A DNA stretch of 64,000 nucleotides. Origin: Pegea sp. RAD2-039 (taxonomy: Eukaryota > Chordata > Thaliacea > Salpida > Salpidae). The stretch lies in contig JAQGEQ010000163.1 in NCBI GenBank assembly GCA_034620365.1, forward strand, positions 416,001-480,000, given 5' to 3'. Below, piece by piece: positions 28,852-40,852 of the stretch (positions are counted from its first letter, which is position 1; every line of letters begins with the position of its first letter). A program made the position numbers and the translations under genes. The notes under the pieces are model-generated. The model saw only the letters and a list, made by a program, of their open reading frames with translations. It ran no database searches and was not told the origin of the DNA.

Positions 28852-29199
28852 ATGAGTCATCTAAGAATTGTCCATATTTCTCAAATACAAAAAAATTATG
28901 AAATTATTGGAAAAACAGTTTTATTGGTTGGTTTACTTTCTGACATTTCATTTCAAAAAGAGAGTGCAATCTTATATTCTCCTAGAGATAAAAATAAAAG
29001 TTTTATTCAATTAGATTTATCATTAAGTAATACAAGCAAAATTATTGAATGTTCTTTATTTCAAATCATTGGAAAAGTTAAATGTAAAAACAAATCACTT
29101 TATGTTCTTGTTCAATCCATTCTACCAGCTACTACTTGGAAATATGAAACTTTTTTAAAGATTATGTCTTTACATCAAGAAAACCATAGCATCACATAA
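28852..29199 (+). CDS. Small OB-fold-like protein, probable TEN1-like CST subunit
   Basis: Single uninterrupted 115-aa frame with balanced amino-acid use, clearly unlike the Lys/Asn/Phe-rich chance frames around it. Predicted strands alternate hydrophobic residues: KTVLLVGLLSDI, SAILYSP, SFIQLDLS, LFQIIGKV, SLYVLVQSILP. They are followed by a C-terminal helix (ETFLKIMSLHQ). Length, strand order and the ending 'IIGKV...SLYVLVQ...then helix' resemble TEN1 (about 120 aa), the small OB subunit of the CST telomere complex with CTC1 and STN1. RPA3 or another small OB protein is the main alternative. The ATG at 28852 is preceded by a stop in a very AT-rich leader. AATAAA lies about 55 bases past the stop. 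I am confident it is a gene, less so of the family. Confidence 0.6.
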   Translation: MSHLRIVHISQIQKNYEIIGKTVLLVGLLSDISFQKESAILYSPRDKNKSFIQLDLSLSNTSKIIECSLFQIIGKVKCKNKSLYVLVQSILPATTWKYETFLKIMSLHQENHSIT

Positions 29200-31710
29200 A
29201 TTAGATTCATATTTTCTTTATTTTCAAAAGTTTTTTTTAATTGTTTTCGTAAAATAAAATTATTGGTTAAAACTTTTGCTTCTGGTAAATAATTATTCAG
29301 TTATGTGATTGGTTGATAAAATTTATATATTTTTAAAATTAATAAATTATGAAGATTTTAAATTTACAAAAAATGGAACGATTTAATTTATAATTTAGAT
29401 AATCTTTTAGGTAACTTCTTATAGAACCAATTATCTAGCTGTTTAATAAATAGTTTGAAATTTATCAGCAGTTTCTACAAAACATTTTTCAGTAGAATAG
29501 TATTTGCCCCATACAATTTCATTCACTTCAAACTTGTCTGAAAAACTGTTTAGTTCTTAGCGTCTGTAAACATTAAACTTTATAAAATATCACTATAAAA
29601 TTCAGTTTAATCTCACCTAAAAGTTCTTATATAAAATATACTTTATTTTAAACTCTTGGTTCGATTTTATTATTAGATCTTTCCTACTTTTGATCATTTA
29701 AACTTTTAGTTTCATTTAATTATTATGATTAATCCTGAATTATTACTCAAACATGAAAACATTCTGCCGAACTTTACAGAAATGTGATTGAAATTTGTTG
29801 GTGTTTATGGAGCTTTTCTCGATATATTTCTCATACAGAAATGTGGTTGAAACGTCAGCTCGATTTCTGTATTAGTTTCAAATTCTACAACAAACTCTTT
29901 TTTGAAATCGATAATAAGCCCTGTTTGTTATCACTAATCTATTAGCACCAAATGTTAGTTCAACTGGTTTAAGGCTAAGAATATCAATCTTTTTCAAACA
30001 AAATTTCTGAGTTTTTGTAGAAGGAAATAAATAAAAAGTTTATTGATGGGGCTGACATCTATTTTACATCTTCAAATAACTCTTTACAAAAAGCTATCAT
30101 TCGAAAACAGCTCACTAAAAATACAACTTTTCTAAACCTTATCAGACTTGTTAGAAATTTAGTTGGTGAATTGAACCGTCGAATAGATGAGATGAAAGCC
30201 TTTTCTTGGTGGTATTGTTTGTAAAGTTTGTGACAGAATATGTATTTCCTGATTAGTAGGAACTACTCAATTAGACATCGAGATGAAACAAGTTAGTATT
30301 TGTTCGACTTTTAGAGTTGAGTTTCTAATAAATCTTCCGATTGAGTCAAATGCTCGGAGTTTTGTGTTTGATTCGACATAAGTAAATTACTTTTACTAAA
30401 ATGTTGAAACAAAAACTCAATTTTGAATTTACGAGCATCTTAATTAGCTTTTAATGCAATCTGTTGAGTTTTAACTTAAATATCATAAGTCGAAATCAAA
30501 GAAAAAATCACATTGAAATTTACATAAAAATTTGAGGCATTTATCAGATAGTTTGTTCGTAAAATATTTCGAAATAAACGACTTTTTTGTGAGAATAAAA
30601 GTAAACTAATCTCACTAAAACTGAAGATATATTTCAGAGGTAATTAGTACGATATACATGTGATTAAAAAAAGAGTTTAACAAATTTGTTGCAATTTTGT
30701 GATTACAAAACGAAACTATAAAACTTCTATTTCATTTAATTTGAAATGTCAGCTTCTATTTCAGTTTACTGTTGATACAACTAAAGCTTAGAGATAAGTA
30801 TTATGAAAGTATGTCTTTGTACTTGCTTATAAAACAGGACTTGAATTAGAGTTTAATCCATACAATGCATAGATCGCGGATAATATTAGAAAACGAAAGT
30901 AAGCAACATTGTTGGAAAGAATCTTAAATAAGTTTCACAACTTGACGTAGTAAACGCAGTTCGCGATAAAGCTATCTTTTCAGCTCTTAGCATATCTGCA
31001 ACAGACTTCGTCAATTTCTTTGGTGAAATGCGCCAATCACAACTGGAAGAATTTCAAGAAAACGTTTACTTTTCACATTCTTCGCGTTTTTATTTTTAGA
31101 TTCTCTTATTTCGAATTTTTCCGAATTCTTTTTTGTTTACATTTACCTCGCTTCGTACTGAAACGTCTATTAGTAAAATTATTTTATTGGTTTAGTTTTT
31201 TACAACACAAACTGGTCTGTTGGCTCTATTTTCTAGCTCTGTATTAATGCCAAAACCTCAGAGTTTTGTTTTCGTTTGAAAATGTGTTTCTACTATTTGT
31301 TATTAGCAAATTCCTTTACAAATGCGCCAGTAAGGTATTTTGTTCCCGCTATTATCGGACACCTTGTTATGGGGAAACCCCTGATATGATTGACTGTTTC
31401 TGCTTTAGCTTTGTACTCAGCATTTTTAAGTGGTTTTATATATTTGCTTATATATTTGCTTGACAATTTTCTAGTTGATAGCGATTGTTTTTGTCGCTAC
31501 AAGTAGTTTAACTCATGTATATATGTGATTTATGGACATATAGCTTTTTTCTTTTTATGTTTTGGGTATGAAGTAGTTTTGCCTCTAAAAGTTTACCTTG
31601 AGCTTGTTGAAGATACTTTTTGAAATATTTTTTTCGCGTTTAGAAACCTCTACAGATGTCTTGTCTCTACTAAATCTTCCTGTCTACTTTGTGAACCAAA
31701 CTTATAATAA

Positions 31711-31732
31711 AGTCTGAAGATAACTTCAGACT
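31711..31732. repeat. Perfect 9-bp hairpin
   Basis: AGTCTGAAG, a 4-base loop ATAA, then CTTCAGACT. A tight stem-loop, 49 bases upstream of a second, larger one. Confidence 0.5.
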
Positions 31733-31780
31733 AATCGTTGCAGGTTTCGATGTTCAGCAACTCTCTACTGCCTTCAGTTC

Positions 31781-31821
31781 TTTCAGTGGTGAGACGGCCC
31801 AATTAATGGCCACCACTGAAA
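31781..31821. repeat. Bulged hairpin with 14 paired bases
   Basis: TTTCAGTGGT (31781-31790) pairs with ACCACTGAAA (31812-31821). After a 5-base bulge, GGCC pairs with GGCC (31808-31811) inside. It sits in a locally open, less AT-rich stretch. Function unknown. Confidence 0.5.
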
Positions 31822-32029
31822 TTTCCAAGATGTTGATGACTGGAACCTTCTTCTTCGAGTTTCTTGTTTCTGTTGGAAATATCTTCCTCGAAAAGCTCTT
31901 TACAGATCTTCATTTTTGCGGAGAAAAACTTCTTCAACTTCTAAATATATTTACAGATGTTCACATCTTCTGACAGTAACTTTTTAGCATTCCAATTTCC
32001 TTGAACATTTAAAAAATATTATTTTAATT

Positions 32030-32195
32030 CCATGTAATTGTTCACTGTTATATGCTTTGAGGACTACTGAAATGTCATTTGTTACATCTTTTACTTTCTA
32101 TATTTTTGACTAAATAGATGTTATTTGAGAGAATGTGTGTTAGCGAGAGGTGCTCTCTTCAGGCACCCTCCTTCGCGTTTATTGAAATAAATAAA
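32030..32195 (+). mobile_element. Non-LTR retrotransposon 3' end, copy B
   Basis: Plus-strand copy of the family also found at 2217-2381, 40853-41556 and 46181-46254. It starts abruptly at the shared CATGTAATTGTTCACTGTTA block and runs to an ATTGAAATAAATAAA tail. A hairpin with stem GGTGC/GCACC (32149-32153 and 32163-32167), extended by partial pairing of GAG with CTC, precedes the tail. 3' stem-loops of this kind act as reverse-transcriptase recognition sites in several non-LTR clades. No coding part remains. Confidence 0.8.
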
Positions 32196-33076
32196 TTTTC
32201 AAATAATTCATCTAAATAAACGAGTTTTTAGTTTGTTGTAAATTCAACTGATGTTTTGTAGTTTTTTCCAGATGTAATCTAGCTTCACATTGATTAAATG
32301 TACTTCGAACCACAAACTGGTGGTCAATTACACGAGTTTGTTCAGGTGGTTTGTGCCACAGGTTCGAGGTAAGATCGGCCTCACCAGCTGACTGCGTCTA
32401 TTTCATCTCCTGATGAACTAACTCAATCGATATTAAGTCTCTGTGTTGATGTTCAGCTTCTATGAGAATCTAATGATTTGTTTCAAAGTTTTCTGATCAG
32501 TAAATTTATTTCACCAAATTGTTGTTTAGCTGGTAAGTTTAGCAAGATGGTTTTCGAGGATATGAAAGGTGTTTATTGAATAGGTTTCTTGATCAGTCAA
32601 ATGCTGTGTTCTATTGAAGTTATTTCTCAATTGAAGCACATTTATATCTTCAAAAGTTTGATTTAAAAGATATCTTTTCATTATTTTAAAGAAATTAAGT
32701 CAAATTGGTTGGTTGTTAAATGTGTAGAATTTGTATCAACTGTAAATAAGTTTTATTTATTAAATAATTCAAATATTTTACGAATGAAACTAAAAATATT
32801 TTCAAATTTGATAGATGAACTTTTATATAAATTATTCTGAGCTAACTTTGAATTTTTCTGATGTTTTAATCTTATGAATTAAATGATTTTCTAACCATAA
32901 AAAGATGATAAGTTTGAAAATAAAATAACTAATGGTCTCGAGATTGATTCAGAAAAAATAAGAAGCAATTGGTATAAGAAAAAAAAAATTGCACAAAATA
33001 TTCATCAAAACCAAAGTAGAAAACCAAGCAGATGAAATAAGTTGAATTTATACAAGATCTAATCTCATCAGATGAT
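32196..33076. other. 3' flank of the EEA1 gene, no gene seen
   Basis: AT-rich spacer between retrotransposon copy B and the EEA1 stop codon. A short plus-strand stretch at about 32298-32370 opens with ATG and ends at a GTAAGA donor-like site. It also has overlapping inverted repeats (ACAAACT and AGTTTGT) and cannot be supported as an exon. The part nearest 33076 is presumably the EEA1 3' UTR. Confidence 0.4.
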
Positions 33077-36000
33077 TTAAGATACGGTCCTAATCTCATC
33101 ATAGCATCTTTCACAAACTCGAACAGCATTTTTAGATGAAGCAACTGTAGCAGTCTTAGAACTACAATCAGCACAAAAGATATCACCACAATGTCGACAG
33201 TGATGTTTCCTCAATGTTAAAGTAAATAATTTGTGACAAGATGAACAATCATTTGCCAATCTATCATCAGCCCATTGTCTTGATATTGTAGTGTTGTGTT
33301 TCACCTACAACAAGATGAAGTTACAACTGCTGCTGATAGACAAACTAATCAACATTAGTTACTTGTAAAGCTTGATTCTCTCGCCCGAGTTCATGCATTG
33401 CTGATAACGCCTGATCTAATCTAGATTTGAATTCTTCTACATTTCGGTTTAATTGTTGATTATTTTGTTCGAATTTCAAGCATCTTTCCATCAACGTTCT
33501 TCTTTCATCGTTATTGTTTTGAATTGTCAACTGGGAATAATTTTAGTGATGTAATGAGACATTTGATGTTTTTATACCTCTAAAACAACAATTCTTCCAC
33601 AGATTTCTTCGTTTTCTTTCCTACATTCATCTAGTTCTCCACAACTTTTGGCCCATTCATTTCGAACAGACTTCATATTTTCACTGATAGTATCAATCTC
33701 AATTTGAAGTTTACTTTCATTGACTTCCTTCTCAGCTTCAACAATCTCTAATCTTCTTTCAGAGTTCAACTTCAAAGAAATTATCAAAAAATGAAAAGTT
33801 AGAATTCAACAAACAAACCAATTTTGATTCAACTCTCTCTACTTCTTCTTGTGTTTTTTGCAAATTATTTGCAGCTCTTTCCAGCTGTTCTTTTAATTTT
33901 ATTTTTTCTTCCAGCTCTTCTTCTGATCTTGCTTTTAACTTCTCATTTTCTTTTATCAATTGAAGATAAACATTTTGAAGATTTTCGTGTTTTTCTACCA
34001 GCTTCACTCTAATCATGAACAAATTCAAAAACCTCCAACTTTTGAGTTTAATCTTTTTCTACCTCAAGTTTTCTTCTTCTTCTTTAAAATCAGCAAACTC
34101 TATCCGGCTTTCATCTAACTCCATCTGCATCTTTGAGACATACTTTGTATGCTCTTCACGAATGGTTTCCATCTCTTTATTTTTAGATGTTTTCAAAGCT
34201 TCCAACTGAATAAACACAAATTAGATGTTCACAAAGTTAATTTTTAGAAACTTTTCTTAGAAAACTCACTTCAGTATCAAAGAATACTTTCTCTTCTTCT
34301 TTTTCTGTTTTTAATTTCATTATTTCAGAGTCCTGATCCTGAACCTTTTTCAGAACTTCCTCATTCTCACATTTTAAACTCAAAACTTCTTTCTGAAATC
34401 AACAAGTTATCAGCAAGTAGATGAGATGAAAGAAACTAACTTGAGATGTTAATTCTATTTGATTTATTTCTTCTTTTAGTTTACTGACTTCAAATTCTAA
34501 ATATTTTTTTCGTGTCAACAATTCTTCTTTTTCATTGTTGGCTTCATCTATAGACTTTTTCAAGCTACAAAAAGTTGAGTTATTTCGGTGAATTATTGGA
34601 TTAATATCAGATACAAACAAATTTATCTTTTCATCAGACGTTTTATGTAAGATATCAATGTCTTTCGTCTTCTCTTTCAAACCATCATCATAAATCTTAA
34701 TCTGTTTCTTCAAATCTTCGATATCTTCTTCAAGCTTCTTCTCATCTTCTTTTTTAACAGCAAGTTGACTTTTTAACTTCTACATGAAAAGTTATTAGAT
34801 TTAGAACTTGAGATTTTGAACTTACTGATATCTCTTCATCTTTATTCTTTTGAATTGATTCACAATTTTCTTTTAAAACTTTAATATTCTTCATCAACTT
34901 CACATTCTCATCAAACACTTTCTTTTTTTCATTGATCGTTTTTTCAACATTCGATTTTTCAATTTTAATTCTCTTCTCTTCTTCGTTTATTTCAATTAAT
35001 AATTCATTAACTCGAACACGTGACTCTTCTAGTTCCTTCTTTGTACTTCTTGAAACGTTCTCTATCTGCAACATACAATTAGTAAATGACATCAACGTGT
35101 TTAAAACAACTTTGTTCAGTTTCTCAGCCGTCTCAACGTTTACAGCTCTCTCATTGGTCAATTCCAAATTAAGAGAATAAATTTTCTTTTCACTTCCACT
35201 CACTAATTCATCAAGATTTGAAATTCTGTCAAATCATTTGTTATTTTGTTAATTTTAAATAATCAGTTTTGGAACCTTTTTTCGTAGTTTTCTTTGAGAT
35301 TTGAAATAGCTTTTTCGTGTTTCAATTCTTCATGAACCACCTTTTCATTCAGACCTTCAACTTGCTTCTCTAAAACTTCATTCTCTTCTTTAGTATATTG
35401 CAAACTTGATTGAGATTTCGTCAATTCAGTTTTTAAGTTCAAAATCTCAACTTGAAGCTTCTGTAACTTTTCTTCTATTTCAACCTGAAATAATTCAGAT
35501 TTTATTTCAATATTTCCAACAACTGATCATCAGATTTACTTTAAACTTTCCATTCTCTTCGTTTACTTCTTGTAGCTTCAATCGGACATCTGTCAAATCA
35601 GTAGAAGCAGCCTCAAGTTGTTGGTTAGCAGATGCTAGCTTAGCTTCAAATGCTGTTTTTTCAGCAACAAAACATTCTTGAAGTTGTTTCGATGATTCCT
35701 TTTCTTGCTGATTAAAAATAAAAAGTAAATTACCAACAACAACATCAGTAAGAAATTGATTGAACCTTTAGAAGAGTGGAAAGCTCATTTGTTTTTACCA
35801 AGTCCTCATCAGATTTCTTCATATATGAATTGATTTCGTTTTTTAGGGTTTCAATTAGATTTTCATTCACATCAATTTGATTATTTGCTTCCAAAATCTT
35901 CTTTGTATATTCATCAGAAGATTTCTGATAATTTCTGAGAAACAAAAACTTTTTGAAACATTTTATATTTGAAGAAAACAAACAAACAAGTTTTGTTGTC

Positions 36001-39000
36001 GAAGTTGTTGTTGTAATTCATTCTTCTGTTGATGAAGTTTTCTGTTTTCTTCTTCGACTTGAACACGGAATACTGCTTCTACCTCACCAACTTGCATTTT
36101 ATCGACTAATTCTTTTCTTTCTTGACGCAATCTACGAACAACTACATCAGCAAGGAGCTGGAAACACAATCCTACCTTTCAGATTCCTCAGCTGCTTCTT
36201 CATTCTTCAAAACTTCTTCTTCAAGCTTTTTTTGATTCGAAAGTAAATCGTTCTGAAAAGGATTAGGTATCAACTACAACCAACTAATCACCACAATCAC
36301 CTTTAACAGTTCCATCTGCTGATTCACCGTCTTCAAATCTTTATTTAAACTCATATGATCTTCAGTTAATTGAGAGAAGCTTCTACTTTTTTCAACTAGT
36401 TCTTCTTCTGTCTTCTTTAGCTGTTTGTTTTTATCCGCAAACTCTAATGATAAGCTCTTGATCTGCATCATCAAATATTACTTTCTAAAACATCAACAGA
36501 CACACTCACTTCAGTTTCTTGGTCTTTTGTAGCTTTCAACAATTCCTGTAACTTCTTTTCCAAATTATTTTTCACCTCTTCATTTACTTTCGAAATATTT
36601 TCCATTTCCAATTCTTGTTTTTGAAATTTTGCTAAAATCTAAAAAAGTTTGAAGTTCTATGAAAGAAGCAATAATCTTCATCTACTCACGTGATCTACTT
36701 CTAGTTCTTTCTCCTTCAATTTATCTTTATGTTGACTAATTTCAAAATGTAGCTTATCACCAAAACTGCTTGATTCAATCTCAGCTTGCTGTTTTGATTC
36801 CCTTAATAAAAAAATCGATTAAAAAAATGGCAAAACAATTTTCTTTCCAGTTTACCTCAACTTTTTAAAGTGTTCTTCATTTTTATCAAGAAGTTCTTTC
36901 ATTTCCACTAATTTTTCATCTTTATCTTTAACTTCTTCCCTGAATGATTCCAACTCCATAGACATTTTATTTAATATTTTATCATTTTCAATTTTCAGTC
37001 CTTTTCCATCTAAATCCTTCCTGTTTGAAATACAGCTGGTCATCTCATCAACATCACAACTTTACATTACTTCATCACAGCTGTTTTAACTTCATTCAGC
37101 TGTTTGTGAAGATTCTTATTCTCAATTTCTACTTCTTCTTTTTCTTCATTTATTTCATCAAATTTATTTTGAAGTTGGTTCCTTGATTTTTCCAAATTAG
37201 TTATCTGAGTTTTTAAACTAAAAAGAAATATCTTAAATAATTGTCAACGTAACCACCAACAACAGACTTGTTTAATTGATCATTCAAAATCATTTGATCT
37301 TCAATTAGTTGGTTATTATCTTCTTCTAATCTCTTGTTATGTTTTTGTTCATTTTCAAGTTGACTTTCAAAGTTTTCAGAAGTTTCCTGAAGTAAAACAT
37401 CATAAACAGAAGAAGTAGAAATTAGAAGAACTCACTGAAGACTTCTGTATAGATTCAGAAAAAGCTTTTTCTTTTTCAAGCTGTAATTCATTAAATTTCT
37501 TTTCTATTAAATCACTTTCAACTTTCATTAATGTCTTTAAATTTTCATTTTCTTTCTTTAAAGAAAAACTTGATGTTTAAATTACGAGCAAATTGGTTTT
37601 TAACTTATCTACTAAAATAAGAATCAAATATATGAAAGAACCAAAATAGAAAATTACTTTGTAAGTATCCAACTCGAATCTAATCTTTTCAAACTCTTTA
37701 TTAGATTCATTCAAACATTCTTCTAGTTTTTTTCTTTCTTTTTCAACTAATTGATATCTTTCTTCACTTTCTAATGACATTTGATTCATCAGTGTTTGAA
37801 CTGACACAAGTTCCTTTTGTAAAACGCTAACATCATCAGCATATGGTCGTTGCCTCTGCAAAAGAAAACCTTAAAAATAACAACAAACCAATGAACAAGA
37901 AAATCTTGGAGTAAATCTAAGCAGCAAAGCATTTTATTACCTTTTTTCTATCTTCAGTATCCAATCCAATCGACTTCAAGTAAAATTTCAATTAATAAGC
38001 AAAGCGTTTTTAAAAGCCAATAAAAGTGAACTCAACTAACCAATTCAGATTCCAACTCTCCAACCCATTCAGCAGCCTTTTCCAATTCACTGATTTGATT
38101 TTTAGATCTTGCTTCGACTAGTTCCTTTTCTTTCAGCAAATCGTCATTCAAGAGTTTCAATTCTAAAAAAAAAACAAGAATAAAAACAAAAAAGAATAAA
38201 AACAAACAAGAATAAAAACAAACAAGAATAAAAACAAACAAGAATAAAAAAATAAGAATAAAAACAAACACGAATAAAAAAACAAGAATAAAAACAACAA
38301 GAATAAAACAACAAGAATAAAACAACAAGAATAAAAACAAACAAGAATAAAAACAAACAAGAATAAAAACAAACAAGAATAAAAACAAACAAGAATAAAA
38401 ACAAACACAATTGGTTGGTGTTTGAATCGATACAAACTAACTTTAAATTGAAAATACCTTCAATATTTTTCGACATTGTTTTAATTGTTTCTTCAAAAAC
38501 TTCAGTTTTCACTTCAAAATCTTCCACCGATTTCTTATTTAATTCTATTTCTATAAAATTTAATATTCAGCATTCAAAAATACAAATTAAATAATGAACC
38601 TAGTTGCAGTTTTAATTTTTCTTCTGTTTTATTTTCTAATTCTTTTTTTAATTCCATTGAAAACCATTTTTCTTCTTTTAATGAGTTTTGTAAATCATTG
38701 ATCTCAAGTTTTAATGAGACTACATCTTCATCAGACTTTAAGATCAGATCACTAAAACCAGATAATTTCTATTCAAATCAAAAAGATTAAATTGATAAAC
38801 AAACCTGTCCGTTTCAAGGTTGTAATGTTGACTAACAGAACTATTAGTGGAAGGTGAAGTACTTGTGCTATAACCTTGTACAGAAACATCTTTATTCTTT
38901 CCATTATTATCTCCATTACTTATATGATTCTTTGTACTTTTAACTAAAAATATAATTTCACTAAAATTATGCGAGTCGCAATTCAAATATTCACCAGGAG

Positions 39001-39332
39001 TATCTTCATCTACTGTTTCGCCATGTTCCTTATTAAAATGAGAATGTAAATCAACTGGTGACCCATAATCTTTCATACAAATTGGACAAATAAACCCCTA
39101 AAAAAAATTTATCAAAACTTGTAAATGATCAAAAATATGTTAATACCCCTTGCTCTCTGTTCTGAGGTTCCTGATTGGCTGACTGAAATTATTAAAGTAT
39201 AGTTAGAACTAAAATGGCTTTTAATGTTATTTTATTAGTTTTTTTTTAATGATTTATAGAAAATATAATTTTAAATCTAAAAAGTGAAAACTTTACCTGA
39301 GTGTCTTTGAAAAAAGAAAATTTCTTAAACAT
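33077..39332 (-). CDS. EEA1: Early endosome antigen 1, 31 coding exons
   Basis: Rab5- and PI3P-binding tether for early-endosome fusion. Exons in transcript order: 39332-39297, 39182-39147, 39097-38995, 38943-38805, 38751-38600, 38550-38458, 38162-38041, 37973-37941, 37855-37658, 37555-37436, 37386-37268, 37217-37071, 37020-36856, 36801-36690, 36638-36510, 36462-36301, 36252-36176, 36131-35988, 35934-35766, 35707-35540, 35484-35276, 35225-35111, 35065-34826, 34779-34619, 34564-34441, 34392-34270, 34205-34063, 34008-33819, 33769-33578, 33530-33363 and 33304-33077. Total 1438 aa (human about 1411), in phase throughout. The N-terminal C2H2 finger uses C28, C31, H44 and H49, the Rab5-binding site in EEA1. 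LKEEKW and a very long coiled coil follow. The C-terminal FYVE finger keeps W1374, RKHHCR (1395-1400), eight zinc cysteines and RVC. Most introns are about 40-60 bases; one is widened by a tandem repeat. Confidence 0.95.
38165..38407. repeat. Intronic tandem repeat, ~15-base unit
   Basis: Imperfect array of ACAAGAATAAAAACA-type units (plus-strand reading) inside EEA1 intron 6, between exons 38550-38458 and 38162-38041. Unit length drifts around 10-16 bases and the strand is almost free of T. It expands an intron that would otherwise be about 50 bases. The overlapping open frames across it, encoding repeated Phe/Leu/Val/Cys, come from the repeat and are not genes. Confidence 0.9.
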
Positions 39333-40852
39333 CTTTCACAAAAAGTATTTGAATAAAAATGATTTAAAACTATTTTAATCACTTTCAATTATTCTAGAAA
39401 TATCTGCTCCTTAAAAAAACAAAATTTTCCATAAAATAAATCTTATCATTAATAAACATGCTTAAAAAAAACTTCTATTTAAATTAAACTTTACATAAAA
39501 AAATCATTACCAAAAAACTATTTTAACTTTTATTATGAAATTTGTAGACAAATTATGAGTTTAAAAAGTATAATTAAAGTATAATAATTATAATAAAAAT
39601 ACATATTATGCAATTATTTATCATGAAATTAAGTATTAAAACTAAATAAAATGTATTACAGCTGAAAATATGAAATTATTAATATTTAAAAAGTTTTATA
39701 ATGAAAAATATTCATAAAAAATTTGTTTGAATCTAAATATAAGCTTCATTTTGATTTAAGATAATTTGCAAATATTTAACTTTTAATAAAACTTAAACAA
39801 AACAACGTGTGCCAACAATTTAAATAAAAAAAATAAAATTAAAACCAAAATTTTATAAGTCAAAAGCAAAAAGAAAAAAATTTTAAAAATTAAAGACATT
39901 TTTTACACAACAATTTTCAGTTCTTACATTAGAATTTGGATTAACAACTTTTAAAAATGCTACAAGTTTGTAAATCGTAGATTAAAATTGCTTTAGTTAG
40001 AAATAAGCGAAAAGTTTTTGCGTTTTATTTATTTGTTTATATTTTCTAGTCTCAAACTTTGAAAGCTGATAGTGAATTCATTTTCGCCATTATTATTATT
40101 TTTTTCTTTTTAATTATTTTTAATCATGATTAATGTGTAAAAAAAAAATTAACTAAAAAATTTAAATATTCAATTTACTCGTTCTTAATCAAACTTATTT
40201 TTGTTAAAAGTATTTATAATTTTAAATCAATATGTAATGTGCTTGATATATAGCTGATTGCAAAAAATAAACACAAATGGCCTTTGAAATTTGTCTATAA
40301 CTGAAATATATACTTTTAGATACTAATAAAAATTCTTTTTCACGATAAAAATATAACAAATTACAATGAATGAAAACTGTAACTATTTTTATGGAATGTA
40401 GCAGTTTTAGATAAAGCAATATTGAATTTCTTAAAAGCCACCATTCTTTTAATAAAGCTCAAAAATACCATCATTTTTCTACGAAATTGTGCAAGTAATA
40501 CTAATAAGGGTTTTGTAGAGATAAATTCTTGAACTTGATCAAACAAGTTATCTGTTCAATCTTTTGAAGTGTGCACATTTATCTAAACTAACCACTATTT
40601 TGAGCTTTTTAATATATGATTGGCTGAAGTTATTAATTTGTATTGGTGTAATTAAATGCATTAAGTTTAACTCATCTATCGCAAATGCAACATATAGATT
40701 ATATTTAAAAAAAACTTTTCTTGAAAATAGTTTATAAGTTACAGCAGGACATATAATTTTAAAGACATTTTATTAAATTTACTTCAGTCAGTTTTGTAAT
40801 ATTTCTTAGATAACGATTAATGATATAAAAGTTTAAAAAGTAGTCAGAATTA
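39333..40852. other. EEA1 upstream region, no gene seen
   Basis: AT-rich spacer with A-runs, upstream of the EEA1 start. It should contain the EEA1 promoter and 5' UTR, but no specific motif can be assigned. Small open frames at 40222-40546 on the minus strand look like chance. Confidence 0.4.

Larger units (their letters stand above)
29200..32029. other. Intergenic, several open but unassigned stretches
   Basis: From about 29750 to 32000 the sequence is less AT-rich. It has a series of plus-strand frames open for 45-75 codons without ATG (29757-29944, 30021-30225, 30950-31100, 31744-31974), some bordered by splice-like sequences. I recognise no family, and frames of this length are expected by chance in a window this size. 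Two perfect hairpins lie at 31711-31732 and 31781-31821. No gene is called. Confidence 0.35.

Noticed and set aside
33824..36246. Plus-strand frames across the EEA1 region
   Set aside because: Ser/Phe/Leu-rich antisense of the Glu/Lys-rich coiled-coil exons.
38165..38407. CRISPR-like regular repeat array
   Set aside because: Continuous drifting tandem units without unique spacers, inside an intron of an animal gene.
38032..38527. Overlapping minus-strand open frames of 90-127 codons rich in Phe, Leu, Val and Cys
   Set aside because: They are translations of the intronic ACAAGAATAAAAACA-type tandem repeat. The true EEA1 exons on either side splice it out in phase.
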